Shown here piece by piece: positions 33,864-43,620 of a DNA stretch of 64,000 nucleotides. Each line of letters starts with the position of its first letter. The stretch's first letter is position 1. The position numbers and the translations under genes are program-made. Under the pieces are notes generated by a model, which was not told where the DNA came from, searched no databases, and saw only the letters and a program-made list of their open reading frames with translations. The stretch is from Adineta ricciae (taxonomy: Eukaryota > Rotifera > Eurotatoria > Adinetida > Adinetidae), in the NCBI GenBank assembly GCA_905250025.1, contig CAJNOJ010000313.1, positions 1 to 64,000 of the forward strand, read 5' to 3'.

Positions 33864-35114
33864 ATGATGAAATACTTACAAATCAGTCTATTCATTACTA
33901 TTGTGGTGGTTGCGGAGATTTGTTGTGAAGATAAACGAACTGGCCCATGTCCTGGAATCCCATTAGATTCATGCGAATGCTTTCAACATTTACTAGATGA
34001 CAATATAGAAATTAGCAATATGACAGATATTGTCTCGCGTAATTGGGCAATTAGTCTCTGGTATCAGGATATTAGTCATTCATTTCAAAAATTACTGCAT
34101 ACTGCTCCTGACAGCACACCTGGTCTTCCTTCTGTTGGCATATGGCCAACAATAGGTGCTTGGGCATCAAATGCTGTGGGATTTAGTATTCGCCAACAGC
34201 CAGTTCCTGAGTTATGGTCGTATATTATACGGGATTTACCACATTGGACGCAAGAAATCTTATCGAAAATTCCGTTCACTCTCATCAATACGTTATTTAA
34301 GGACATTCTGCAACATACATCAGTGGCGCTTGGTGCCGGAAATATATTTGTATTTCGAGAAATTGCCGTTGCCTATGCTCACTATGGGTTAGCGTTCTGC
34401 GCTGACAAAACGAGACCAAGTGATGCGAAAATGAATGATTTTGTCAAGAACTATATATGTTCTGATGGTCAATGCGATTTAGCCAAAGCAATGTGGGCGT
34501 TATTCGAAGCACATTACGCGCCTGAATCTATGACGTTTAGCGAACGAGATCAACTATTACTTGTACAAGGTATGTATGCTGGATTGGCAGAACAAACGCA
34601 TTTGCAACCGTTTATCAATGCGTCTCTTCCTGGGTACACAACAAATTGGTGTCGCCTATGGCCGAGTAAAAATACGACACAATGCCAGGATTTTCTTAAC
34701 ACTGTCGTCACCAAGATTATGGTACATTTATTCATTGGTAAACATCGCTTGTTATCTGATCACGATATACCTAAAGGAATACACAATGGTTCGAACTTCT
34801 CGCCTTTTTTGAGCACATTGTCATTGCCTCAAGCTCATGATCTCATGTTGAAAATGCTGAATTCGACAACATTAGGATTGGATCATACAGCTGCAAATGA
34901 TTGGAATAGTTTAGCACAACGCATGCGTTTCGTTTCACCACTTTTCTGGGTATTTCTCGATCATGAAGATGTCAACTGTTACCTATTTTCCGCTGAACAA
35001 GAACTTCTTATTCGAGCGAATCGATCGCAATCAATGGATCCGCACTCATGGCTGAAAATATGCGATAAAGATTGTTGTGCCGATAATGGACGATGGAATG
35101 GCGAGAATAATTAA
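33864..35114 (+). CDS. Secreted 416-aa protein, unknown, single exon
   Basis: One uninterrupted frame with a signal peptide (MKYLQISLFITIVVVAEICC). The body is Trp-rich and Cys-containing: ISLWYQDISHSF, PTIGAWASNAVGFSIRQ, then helical segments, LTFSERDQLLLVQGMY-like and a C-terminal KICDKDCC. NGS and NAS-type glycosylation sites occur. Its overall look (a TWAS-like AWASNAVGFSIR segment) recalls uncharacterised bacterial proteins, so a transferred origin is possible, but I cannot name a family. Normal start context, stop at 35112-35114, AATAAA shortly after. Confidence 0.6.
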   Translation: MMKYLQISLFITIVVVAEICCEDKRTGPCPGIPLDSCECFQHLLDDNIEISNMTDIVSRNWAISLWYQDISHSFQKLLHTAPDSTPGLPSVGIWPTIGAWASNAVGFSIRQQPVPELWSYIIRDLPHWTQEILSKIPFTLINTLFKDILQHTSVALGAGNIFVFREIAVAYAHYGLAFCADKTRPSDAKMNDFVKNYICSDGQCDLAKAMWALFEAHYAPESMTFSERDQLLLVQGMYAGLAEQTHLQPFINASLPGYTTNWCRLWPSKNTTQCQDFLNTVVTKIMVHLFIGKHRLLSDHDIPKGIHNGSNFSPFLSTLSLPQAHDLMLKMLNSTTLGLDHTAANDWNSLAQRMRFVSPLFWVFLDHEDVNCYLFSAEQELLIRANRSQSMDPHSWLKICDKDCCADNGRWNGENN

Positions 35115-35911
35115 AAATGATTGTACACGAATTTCATTCAATTTGAATAAAAAAGAGCATCAATTCAGCTAATAAGATGAGTAGATGACGCTTTTTCTGC
35201 TGAGTTGTTTATTGGTTAGGCATTCAACTAATGAATAGATGACGTATTGTCATTCATTTCTTCTTGTATGAGTAGAGTACATAGAGAACTCAATAAGGTT
35301 TGCTTTTTCTTCACTTATCGGTGGCAGTTTGTCTGACAAAAACAATCACTTTCAGGGTAATTACCACTTTCATATGTAGAAAAACTATCTTCTCAAATGT
35401 TCACCGAGCACACGATTATCTTTACTGAAATTTTTCTTTTCTTCGCTTACCGATGCAAATTTCGAGTTATTTAAGTATCATTCGAAGTGCATTCATCCTT
35501 GTATTTTTGTTTCTCATTGGAAAAATAGGATATTGATCGACGGGTTGACACATTCGATATGAAAACAAAACATACACTTTTTGACTATCACATGATTAAT
35601 TATTTTCAATGATATATATAAAAAGAAAAAATATGTTTGATTAGACGAGCGTGTTGGGTAAGATAGATAAATACTGAAATTCTGATGCATATTTTTCAGT
35701 AGAATGCGAACGAAAATAGTAATATCCTTGAAGTGTATGCCGATACAAACTAGTATACTTATTATTGAAGGAGAAGAACATTATTTTGATGAAATTTTGT
35801 CCAAATAATACTTTCGTAAGCTGAATATTCGAAAATGAGTTTCTCTGCTTTTAGATTGGTCGACAAACGGTTCAATTGGATTGAATCTAAAAGAAATACT
35901 ATCTTTCGTCA
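35115..35911. other. Intergenic region
   Basis: About 800 bp, AT-rich, with no ORF or RNA gene recognised. It includes the putative promoter of the NTPDase gene. Confidence 0.4.
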
Positions 35912-36354
35912 ATGTCTACAGTTGCCACTGCCAGTTCATATTTTGAAGAGCAATCAGTCGAACCTCAAATTCGTCATCGATTAGTCAAACCAGTTGAAAA
36001 CAAGATGATACCATTATTCACTCGTCGTTACACATCGTCACGTAGTTTCTACTCAATTCGAAATCTTTTATTTATTCTGATCTTCATAACCTTTGTATTT
36101 ATCCTATACTCATCTCTATCATTATCTCCGTTACTTCGTTTTCTCGATCCGTATTCTTATGTATTAGTGATAGACGCAGGTTCCACTGGAACGCGTATTC
36201 ATGTTTATAAATTTCGTGCAGCGACTGACAATGAGAATGGTGATACATTTGTGCTAAAGAATGAAGTGTTCAAGGAACGTAAACCCGGTTTATCATCATT
36301 TGCTGATCAAGTCGATGGAGCTGAAGATCAAATTGATGAATTATTAAAAATTGC
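35912..36354 (+). CDS. NTPDase (GDA1/CD39 family), 5' exon only
   Basis: It encodes a cytoplasmic tail, one TM segment (FYSIRNLLFILIFITFVFIL) and the first apyrase-conserved region (YVLVIDAGSTGTRIHVYKF), the phosphate-binding loop of the actin/ASKHA fold. It then stops at an N (36355). Downstream sequence belongs to another gene, so the other four apyrase regions are missing from this assembly. Ecto- or Golgi-NTPDases hydrolyse nucleoside di- and triphosphates. Truncation is most likely an assembly join. Confidence 0.8.
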
Positions 36355-36355
36355 N
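36355..36355. other. Assembly join between two unrelated genes
   Basis: A single N. On its left the reading frame is NTPDase; on its right is a splice acceptor (ctgcag) and a DsbA-type exon. The missing interval contains the NTPDase 3' part and the DsbA 5' exon. Confidence 0.8.
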
Positions 36356-36969
36356 CTGCAGCTTGGTGTTACGTTGGCAAACGTCGTTTGGAGAAAGCAC
36401 TGTCTCAAATTGACTCGTCACGTGTTAATGTTTCAGTATCATGGCATGCTTATGAATTAGATCATGGTTTACCTCGAGATGGTTCACTTCTCAAGATGGA
36501 TCGTTATAAACAAAAGTTTGGTGAAGCACGTATTAAACAAATGTTACCAACAATGATGGAAACAGGAAAACAAGAAGGAATTCAATTTTCATTTGGTGGA
36601 AAAATTGGCTCCACTTTTGATTCACATCGTCTTCTTTATTATGTTAAACAACAAGAGAATGGTGAACAGAAACAGAATGCTTTGATCAATGTTTTATTTC
36701 GTGCTTATTTCGAACAAGAACAAGATCTAGCTGACCATCAGGTTTTAATCAAAGCGGCTGAAGAAATTGGACAAGATGGAAATCAAGTAAAACAGTTTCT
36801 TCAATCGGATCAATATAAAAAAGAAATTCAAGATGAAATCAATCACAGTCAACAAGAGGGAATTTCCGGTGTTCCACATTTCGTTATCAATGACAAAGTC
36901 GAACTGAGTGGTGCACAAGATCCTCAGCAATTTCTTCAAGCTTTTCGAAAAGCTGGCATTGCTTTTTAA
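36356..36969 (+). CDS. DsbA-family (FrnE-like) thioredoxin-fold protein, 3' exon
   Basis: After a ctgcag acceptor the exon encodes WCYVGKRRLEKAL, the second half of the CPWCYVG active-site region of FrnE/2-hydroxychromene-2-carboxylate-isomerase-like DsbA proteins. It continues with YELDHGLPRDGSLL, LINVLFRAYFEQEQDLAD, and the cis-Pro loop SGVPHFVIND, ending at 36969. The 5' exon with the first Cys-Pro lies beyond the N. These proteins are oxidoreductase-like, and many are bacterial. A decayed copy is at 45675-46105. Confidence 0.8.
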
Positions 36970-37057
36970 TGAACAATTTCTATTTTTCATATTCATCTAT
37001 CTTTAAAACCAGAATAATAAAAATAATAACTAAAATTGAGTCATTTTCGGGTACTGG

Positions 37058-37339
37058 GACCCAGGTCGAACAATCCGGCCCGGAACCGACCAGTTCCAGG
37101 ACCTTCCGCGGATTTCATGGAAGCAGTATTCCGGCGATCGGATCCTTTCATCAGATTTAAAAGGTTTCATCCGGAACCAGCAAGAACCCACCATAACCGA
37201 TAGTCGGATACGGTTACCGGTTCCTTCGGTAGGATTCCGAGTACTTTCTCGTGGTTTCCAGCGCGGAACCTATGAATATCCTGCGGGTTTTCGCCGGAAA
37301 TAAGCGGAATACTGCTTCCAGGAACGATCGTCCTGGGGA
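37058..37339. mobile_element. MITE-like element, CCCAGGTCGAAC family, copy 1
   Basis: It begins GACCCAGGTCGAACAATCC and ends with the imperfect inverted copy (rc of the end: CCCCAGGACGATCG). It is GC-rich compared with its surroundings and full of GGAACC / GGATTCC words. It follows directly after a remnant of the WARS1 3' end. No coding capacity. Confidence 0.55.
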
Positions 37340-38263
37340 CAACGTAGATAACATCTAAAGATCATGCATCGTCCATAATTCCATTACGACGAAGTGTCGA
37401 AACTTATGAACTTCCTGAATAAAATACTCAATTTGATTAGATATGTGCTTGATAACTGAGTAGAAGAAATTTATTCATATATTTCAATGGTACATTTTAA
37501 TATTCTGTCGAACTCTAACTTCGTGTTCGATAATCTTTCAATACTAGAGATTGATGTCTTTGTATCAGTGATGAAAGGTTCTTCTACTATTCTCCAGCCT
37601 AAGCTGAATGGAAGTTTTTCAAATCATCTTCAGTTAGCAATAAATTTTCAGCTTAGTTTCAAAAATTCGACAATAGATGCGATTATGGAATCGGTGGATC
37701 CGAGAATGAACCGTAAGCAGAATCCCATTCATAAGATTATTGCGTACCTTTAGAAACGTTCAATTCCTGATTCATCAAAGTATTTGAATCTCTGACGAAA
37801 CTAAAAACAATCCAACAGGATCAACCAAAGAAACACATCACAGAATATTTCAGACCTTCTTGGTTACAACTCGAACACTTTTGATTGAAATCTACATTCA
37901 AGAATCATTTCGCCGAGTTACTTCTATTCATATTTTTACCAACTCGACGAGATCATTTGTTTTTCTTTCAAAGTGCGTAGGAAAATTAACACGACAAATA
38001 AATGAGTTTATTCTTAATAACCGATGAGAATTGACAAGGAAAAGAGAAAACAGAATGTCTATTCCATGTCATCTTGTCCATGTGTATCATTGAAGTATGT
38101 TCCATCTTGAAGGTGATAAGTTTGATTATTAAATTTCTGTTTAAATCAATGATGAACTTGTTTCATTGGTACCAGTATCCGATGCATGCGCCGCCATTGA
38201 TGGTTGAACTTGGATTTTCTCCGAAGCTTTCAGACGAACACCTGGCGCAAGCATGAAATGCCC
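37340..38263. other. Non-coding stretch between repeats
   Basis: Only a weak 88-aa plus-strand ORF (37487-37753) without recognisable domain. Probably decayed sequence. Confidence 0.35.
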
Positions 38264-38411
38264 TACCTAGGTCGAACAATCCCATACTCGGATCCAATAT
38301 AGAATTTTATCAGATCCTACAGGAATTCGACGGATCCGATGAAATCCTGGTGACGGAATCGCATTGGATTCCGACGGTGTCGGATCCAGCATGGGATTTT
38401 TTTACCTGGGT
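38264..38411. mobile_element. MITE-like element, CCCAGGTCGAAC family, copy 2
   Basis: A short element of about 148 bp. Left end is CTACCTAGGTCGAACAATCCC; right end in reverse is ATACCCAGGT followed by ATCCCATGC. The internal words GGATCCAATATAGAATTTTA and AGGAATTCGACGG also occur in copy 3 in inverted orientation. Confidence 0.55.
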
Positions 38412-38464
38412 ATATCGGAAAAAAAACGATTCACATATAACATTTTGTAGTTAATATCACTTAC

Positions 38465-38579
38465 GACTGATTGTTTCACTAAGCAATTTATTTATTTCGT
38501 TGTGAAAAGATTGCAATTCGTGATCACGCTTAATGGCAGTTCGTTCAGTAACAGCGGAACATAGTTGTAATTCCCTTTT
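38465..38579 (-). pseudogene. Orphan coiled-coil-like exon
   Basis: An open exon with good acceptor (ctttctttcag) and donor (gtaagt), encoding KRELQLCSAVTERTAIKRD then helical residues. It resembles part of the gene at 41937-42581 (CSLVAERTAQHRDK), so both may be fragments of one fast-evolving family. No neighbouring exons were found. Confidence 0.3.
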
Positions 38580-38722
38580 CTGAAAGAAAGGGTTATAGCG
38601 TCATAAATACAGTGATGAACAAATGCATAAAGTTTGTTTGTTTGTTTGCATAATCCAATCAGATTGCAGCATATTATGAATCAATGAAATTTATCTATAG
38701 TCATCAAAGATTGACCACTGAT

Positions 38723-38883
38723 AAGGTAAACGAGGCCGAGGATTTCGAATCCGGTGTCAGTTTCTCGAAATTTCAATTTGCTAATTAGCTAATTACTAAT
38801 TAAGCAATGAAAATTTTCTTTGTTGTCGAATAAGGGTCAACCGGAGGGTAATCGAGGTCGAGGAACTCGAATCGGATGTTAGG
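38723..38883 (+). repeat. Pair of diverged direct repeats
   Basis: Two units of about 40 bp at 38723-38762 and 38845-38883 share GGTAA-CGAGG-CGAGGA-TCGAATC-G-TGT. They are separated by about 80 bp of AT-rich sequence. Confidence 0.4.
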
Positions 38884-39100
38884 TTTGTCATGAACACTTT
38901 CTGACCCGTTTTTTGCGACAAAGGCTCAATTTTTTAGACGATAATGTTTTAAATGGCAATATGTAGAACAAAATGTAATAGCTGACTAACGTCCGATCGC
39001 TGGATCTCCATAGTCACAAGCATATTAATGAGATCACACACTTTCAGAAACATCTATACTATACGAATATCATCTGATGCCAGTTATTCACAAGTAACAG

Positions 39101-40312
39101 TCATCCTTTGGATTCGCTGGCCCTTTTCTGAAAGACTTTTCCGGATACTGAACACATTCAGAGACTTCGAAAGAGAAAATACGCACTGCGATTGCTACTG
39201 GTGCTCAACTGAATCATGGCACTATGTCACACACTAGAATGAATAGGATGCAGAAGTCTTTTTAGGAATCAGACCGATTAGCCATTTGTCAGTGGATAAT
39301 TCTCCAGCACTAACTATATTGACTGAAAAATTCATCGCTCAACGGCTAATCAGACGGCCACTCACGGCCAACCATTGACCTTTGTCATCTGTTTTTCAAT
39401 TTTCACATCACGCGCATGGAAATTTTTCATAAATGCTTTACTAAGTCACTCATAGACGGATGATATACAGTAGACTTCTTGAAAAGTTTGAACATTCGCC
39501 TGTGTCTTCCAGCGATAAACCGATTCTTTTCTCTTCTGTCAACAAAATGATACTTTGTCGAATATTTTCATTGAGGAATATCCATTCGTCAAATCCCTTT
39601 CAAAATTATCTGAAGCCTGGCAAGGTTATTCTAAGTGTACACTTTAGGATTAATCTACCAACATTTAAACGCCTAGTCGTTCGTCGACCTCCCTCCGGTC
39701 GGTCACTCACGGCTAGCCGTTACCATGCTGTCTCTGTTATTCCTTTCGCCTTCGATCGACTTTCAAACTGAACGATTGGGTTTTCTTTTATTGTCGCTTC
39801 GCCAGTCATGATCTTCTATTCATTCGACTACCCAAAGAAACTAGATAAGAAAGTCTTATTATATGATTTGCTTCGAAACGAACATCTTTCATAGAGCTGT
39901 ATNTCATTCTGTTGAAAGCAGAGAAAAGAGTCAATTTCTTGCTAAAAGAGACAGGCTAATGTGTAGAATTTTCATGCGAGTAATGTAAAAATAGAACAAC
40001 AGATGAAAAGGTGAATGGCTGGTCGTGAGTGGCCGACTGAAGGGAGGTTGACGAGCGACTAGCCATTGAGGGATGGGGTTTCCAGTCAACACAGTTACTT
40101 CTCGAGGATGACTCATTGATAAATGGCTAATCGGTTCGGTTCCTGAAAAAGAACAATCTCTGTCTTCTATTGACTCTAGTGTGTGACATAGTGGCATGGA
40201 TCAGTTGGGGACTGGTAGCAATCGCAGCGCCTAAGTTGTCTTTCAAAGTATTTGAATGTGGTCAGCACTGGGAAAATTCTTCCAGAAAAGGGTCACCGAA
40301 TCCAAAGGATGA
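39101..40312. mobile_element. Foldback element with long imperfect inverted repeats
   Basis: The ends are TCATCCTTTGGATTCG and its inverse. Arms of about 360 bp (39101-39460 and about 39940-40312) match in reverse complement with clear divergence. The shared words include TGCGATTGCTACC-GT and CACTATGTCACACACTAGA. A third copy of the CACTCACGGC motif occurs at about 39700. One N is inside (39903). No transposase is seen. It ends 9 bp before the F-box fragment copy. Confidence 0.6.
39903..39903. other. Assembly join (single N)
   Basis: A single N inside the foldback element. Its internal length is therefore not reliable. Confidence 0.6.
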
Positions 40313-40320
40313 GCGCTACT

Positions 40321-40577
40321 TGTATGATAATATCCTTGATCATATGCCACAATTAAACAAATTTACTTTTAATATAATAGTGAAGAATACTAATACTCAT
40401 TTGTCATCATATGAAGATATTCAACTTAATTTTGTTAGAAAGAAATATAGACGAGTTAATTCACATGTCGAAATTTTCTCAAACGAAAGTCATACTTATT
40501 CTCGTCTACCTGAATTTTATAGTCGATGTCATATCTATTCACTTCCATATCAATTTCAAACTTATGTTGACTTGGAG
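40321..40577 (+). pseudogene. F-box gene fragment (copy of part of 43621-45246)
   Basis: It encodes MPQLNKFTFNI, SSYEDIQLNFVRKKY and HIYSLPYQFQTYVDL, matching 44568-44820 nearly base for base but lacking a 12-nt stretch. The F-box and the 3' end are absent, so it is a fragment. It runs straight into a foldback MITE at 40583. Confidence 0.85.
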
Positions 40578-40582
40578 CAGTC

Positions 40583-40822
40583 ATCCTATTCCGCAATGTT
40601 GAACATTTGGGAATCAGTTCCGCCTACGGAATCAATTCCTACGATTCCGGAATTTCGTCCTTACACAAGTTCAATGAATTCCAGAATTGCATACTTGCTT
40701 AAGTAGGACTTGCCAGTATAGCCGAGGATCGACTGAATTTCGTTTACGGAATTCCGGAATCGTAGGAAGTGATTCCGTGTGCGGAACTGATTCCCAAATG
40801 TGCAACATTGCGGAATAGGATG
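40583..40822. mobile_element. Foldback MITE at a deletion junction
   Basis: Terminal inverted repeats CATCCTATTCCGCAATGTTG / CAACATTGCGGAATAGGATG are perfect for 20 bp and continue imperfectly. The interior is rich in GGAATTCC-type words. About 240 bp, no ORF of its own. It sits exactly between the F-box fragment and the WARS1 fragment. Confidence 0.75.
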
Positions 40823-40835
40823 TATTCGCGTCTTT

Positions 40836-41364
40836 GTTGAATCAAAACCACATGCAATGATATCTTTTGCATTTTCATATGCATATCGATTGGCATCCTC
40901 AATTGTTATGTCTTTCCAGAGAAACTTTTCATCGTCAGTCATCTGAATGACCAATGGAACATCAAACACATCTTGTAACCATCTATAGAAATCATCATTA
41001 GAGTCTCTGTTTGTTCATAGTGGCGTTTTCTTCTTACTTGGTCATGATGAATGGAATTAAATGACCAAGATGCATGGCTTCGGATGATGGACCACGACCA
41101 GTGTATAAGAAGAATGGTTTCTTCTGTTCATAAGCATTGAGAATCAACTCGAGATCTCTAGAAGGAAAGAGAGGAAAAGATGATGATGAAAAAGAGCAAA
41201 AGTTTTGAAATGAACCTGTGTGAGAAGAAGATGCCTCGTCGAATGAAATAATGAACTGGTCTTTTGATGATTGATTCGATACGTGCAATTAATTCAGGTG
41301 AAATCTTTGATGAACCAAAACGACCTTCGATTAACCAAAAAAAATCGATTTCATTGAAGAATTG
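40836..41364 (-). pseudogene. Tryptophanyl-tRNA synthetase gene fragment
   Basis: A near-identical copy of 47198-47720. It covers the exon with [19 protein letters not shown] and the next with [17 protein letters not shown] and [10 protein letters not shown]. The remaining exons are missing, so it cannot make a synthetase. The copy ends abruptly on both sides. Confidence 0.85.
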
Positions 41365-41936
41365 TCGAATCGAAAGATAGAGCCGGATCGGTAGTTTTCA
41401 TTCTTTCTCTTTTCTTTTGATTCGACTTTGCACAGAAGAAAAGTCGTAGTCAACCTATCTACTTTCTTCGTTTATTTCGTGTTGTTTTCTATCTTTCTCT
41501 TTCTGTTGTATGGAAAACGTCGAAGGGAGATGTAACAGGAGAGAAAGAGAAAGTGAAAACCATCGCCTATTTTAACTTGATATCAGTATCTACATGTCTA
41601 TTATTGGTCACGGACGACAACACGAAATTCGTTCAAACAATGATAGCAACAAAAGGCAACGTACCCAGATTATTGTGGCTCGGTTGGTTCCGACCGATTA
41701 AGTTCGCTTTCAGACGACTTCCTTGCTGCCGGAAGTTCAAACGAAGTTTCCGGTTACTTCCTGACCATTTCCTAAAGACTTTGAGCTGGAAACAGTCAGG
41801 AATTGACCGGACATCTCCTGTAAATTTCCGACCGAAACCAACTCAAGTTCAAACGGATCTAATCACCGGAATGATCGACCTGAGTATGTATAAAATCGTT
41901 TTCTTTCGAGAAATCTTTGATTTTGTTGAAATTTAG
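41365..41936. other. Repeat-like stretch
   Basis: It contains a GC-richer block (about 41662-41870) that begins TACCCAGATTATTGTGGC and has GGTTCC/CCGGAA words. The block resembles the CCCAGG MITE family, but no matching far end is found. The 127-aa ORF over it is not a credible protein. Confidence 0.35.
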
Positions 41937-42581
41937 GTTCAAGCATTATCACAAGTCGAATGTGAACAAAAAACTAAACGAGATAAAGCTTCAGGCAGTG
42001 TTGACGATCAGTGTGAAACTAGCACGAAGGAGCTACCACGAAGCAACTGTGTGTAAGCTAAAAACTTTTTTTCCAAAGTTTGTCCGGTTCATAAAGCCTA
42101 ATCGATTCGATTCAGAATTTAATTCTGCATCGAGTGGTGGTATTTTTATTCACCGGACAAACATTGGAAAAAAGTTTTTAGCTTACACACAGTTGCTTCG
42201 TGGTAGCTCCTTCGTGCTAGCTTCACACTAATCAGTTGACGCGGCAGAACAAAATGGAGAATCACTTGCAATCATCAAAAACCTAAAACGAAAAGCGAAA
42301 GACCAAGAATTTAAATTCGTTGTGTGCAGTTTAGTGGCTGAACGGACAGCACAACACCGTGATAAGCCATTCTTAGCAGCTCGTAAAAAATTGAAGGTAG
42401 TGGCAGACAACGTGACCAAAGGTGAATTCAATTGAAAACAAAATTTTTTGTTAATATTAACTGTATTTATTTCAATATAGAAAAAGATGCACATTCATTT
42501 ACCAGTGGTCTTGATTTCGCACGAAAACAAAGAAAAGCCAACGAAGATGACGTTGGTAGCGGCGAAACAGTGCAAGAATGA
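41937..42581 (+). pseudogene. Charged hypothetical protein gene, exon interrupted by a MITE
   Basis: An exon opens at 41937 after a TTTAG acceptor and reads VQALSQVECEQKTKRDKASG to 42005. The MITE at 42006-42234 interrupts it, and the same frame resumes at 42241 (AAEQNGESLAIIKNLK, CSLVAERTAQHRDK) to a donor at 42421. A last exon (42481-42581) ends TVQE and a stop. Phases agree through the intron. The protein is Lys/Glu-rich and probably helical; family unknown. Upstream exons were not found. With the MITE present the frame is broken unless the element is spliced out. Confidence 0.6.
42006..42234. mobile_element. 229-bp MITE with 6-bp target duplication
   Basis: Terminal inverted repeats of about 80 bp (GATCAGTGTGAAACTAGCAC on the left, TGATTAGTGTGAAGCTAGC on the right) are almost identical. 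GTTGAC flanks both sides (42000-42005 and 42235-42240) as the target duplication. The interior is AT-rich with no ORF. The high arm similarity suggests a recent insertion. Confidence 0.85.
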
Positions 42582-42678
42582 TGATGGAAATGGCAAAGAT
42601 TAGATAATGTGATGCTTTTCTTTCTTTTCTTTGCCTATTTCTAATAAACAATAATATCAATCAGTGATTTATGTATCT

Positions 42679-42935
42679 TCCCAGGTCAACAAATCCGATG
42701 CTGGATCCGATCGGATTCCTGGAAACGGAATTGCATTGGCGCCCGACTAGGAGAATTCCGTCGGTTGTTGCAAATTTTATGAGCTATCTTTTTAGCTGTT
42801 CTATGATGACCCTTAGAAAATCCAGGAAATCCATGTTTCGGAACCGACATGGGATCCTATCGGAGCCGTCGAATTCCTGTAGAATCTGATAAAACCCTAT
42901 ATTGGATCGGAGTACGGGATTGTTCGACTTGGGTT
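42679..42935. mobile_element. MITE-like element, CCCAGGTCGAAC family, copy 3
   Basis: It starts CCCAGGTCAACAAATCC and ends, in reverse, CCCAAGTCGAACAATCCC. The right half matches copy 2 inverted (GATCCAATATAGGGTTTTA, AGGAATTCGACGG). Non-coding. Confidence 0.6.
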
Positions 42936-43620
42936 GTCGATTTGCTAAAAAGCAATATTTAGAAGAAATGATGATTGAACGTACAACTATCTTTTCATTA
43001 AAACTATCAGTGAATTAATATCAAAGCTTTCCGATATATAAATTTCTAATCTTGCCATAACGCAAATTTCTATTCTGATTACAATATTTTTCACCTCGTC
43101 GAATATTAAAATCATTTCTTCAATTATAAATTCAATCGGATTTCATAGTTATTGTCAGACGAATCCGGTAGATTTTCAAAGACATAATATAACAGATCGC
43201 TAAAAGCGGTCCTAAACTTTGCAACGACTGACCAGAATTTGTCCAACAGAATCCAGCACAGTTACTCTCATCTTCAATCTCACCCACACCCCTACGAAGC
43301 TATAATTTTGGTTTTTTACCTCCAAGGAAAAAATAACCAGAGCTTAATGCTTCTCAGATGTGCATCTTTCGCTGAAATTCATCCTCATCTTCTTCCTACC
43401 AAACTAGACATCTAATATCCTTCGTGCATATTCATATACATACATATGATGACAAGGTCATCGAGAAAAAAAAGAACGTTTCACAAAAAGAAAAATCAGG
43501 TCCATGATTCAATATAGAATATAGCTAAATATTTTATATTTCATTGTTCTCTTCGACGGCAATGATGAGTAGGAATTTTGCATATATAAATGACCATCAG
43601 TATACGAAATAGATAACAAA
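42936..43620. other. Intergenic region
   Basis: AT-rich, no gene recognised; upstream region of the F-box gene, with a tatata element near 43580. Confidence 0.4.

Noticed and set aside
39460..39771. 103-aa ORF inside the foldback element
   Set aside because: No transposase motif is seen, and the frame is not shared with the mirrored arm.
41553..41936. 127-aa plus-strand ORF
   Set aside because: It runs across a repeat-like GC-rich block, and its composition follows the repeat rather than a protein.
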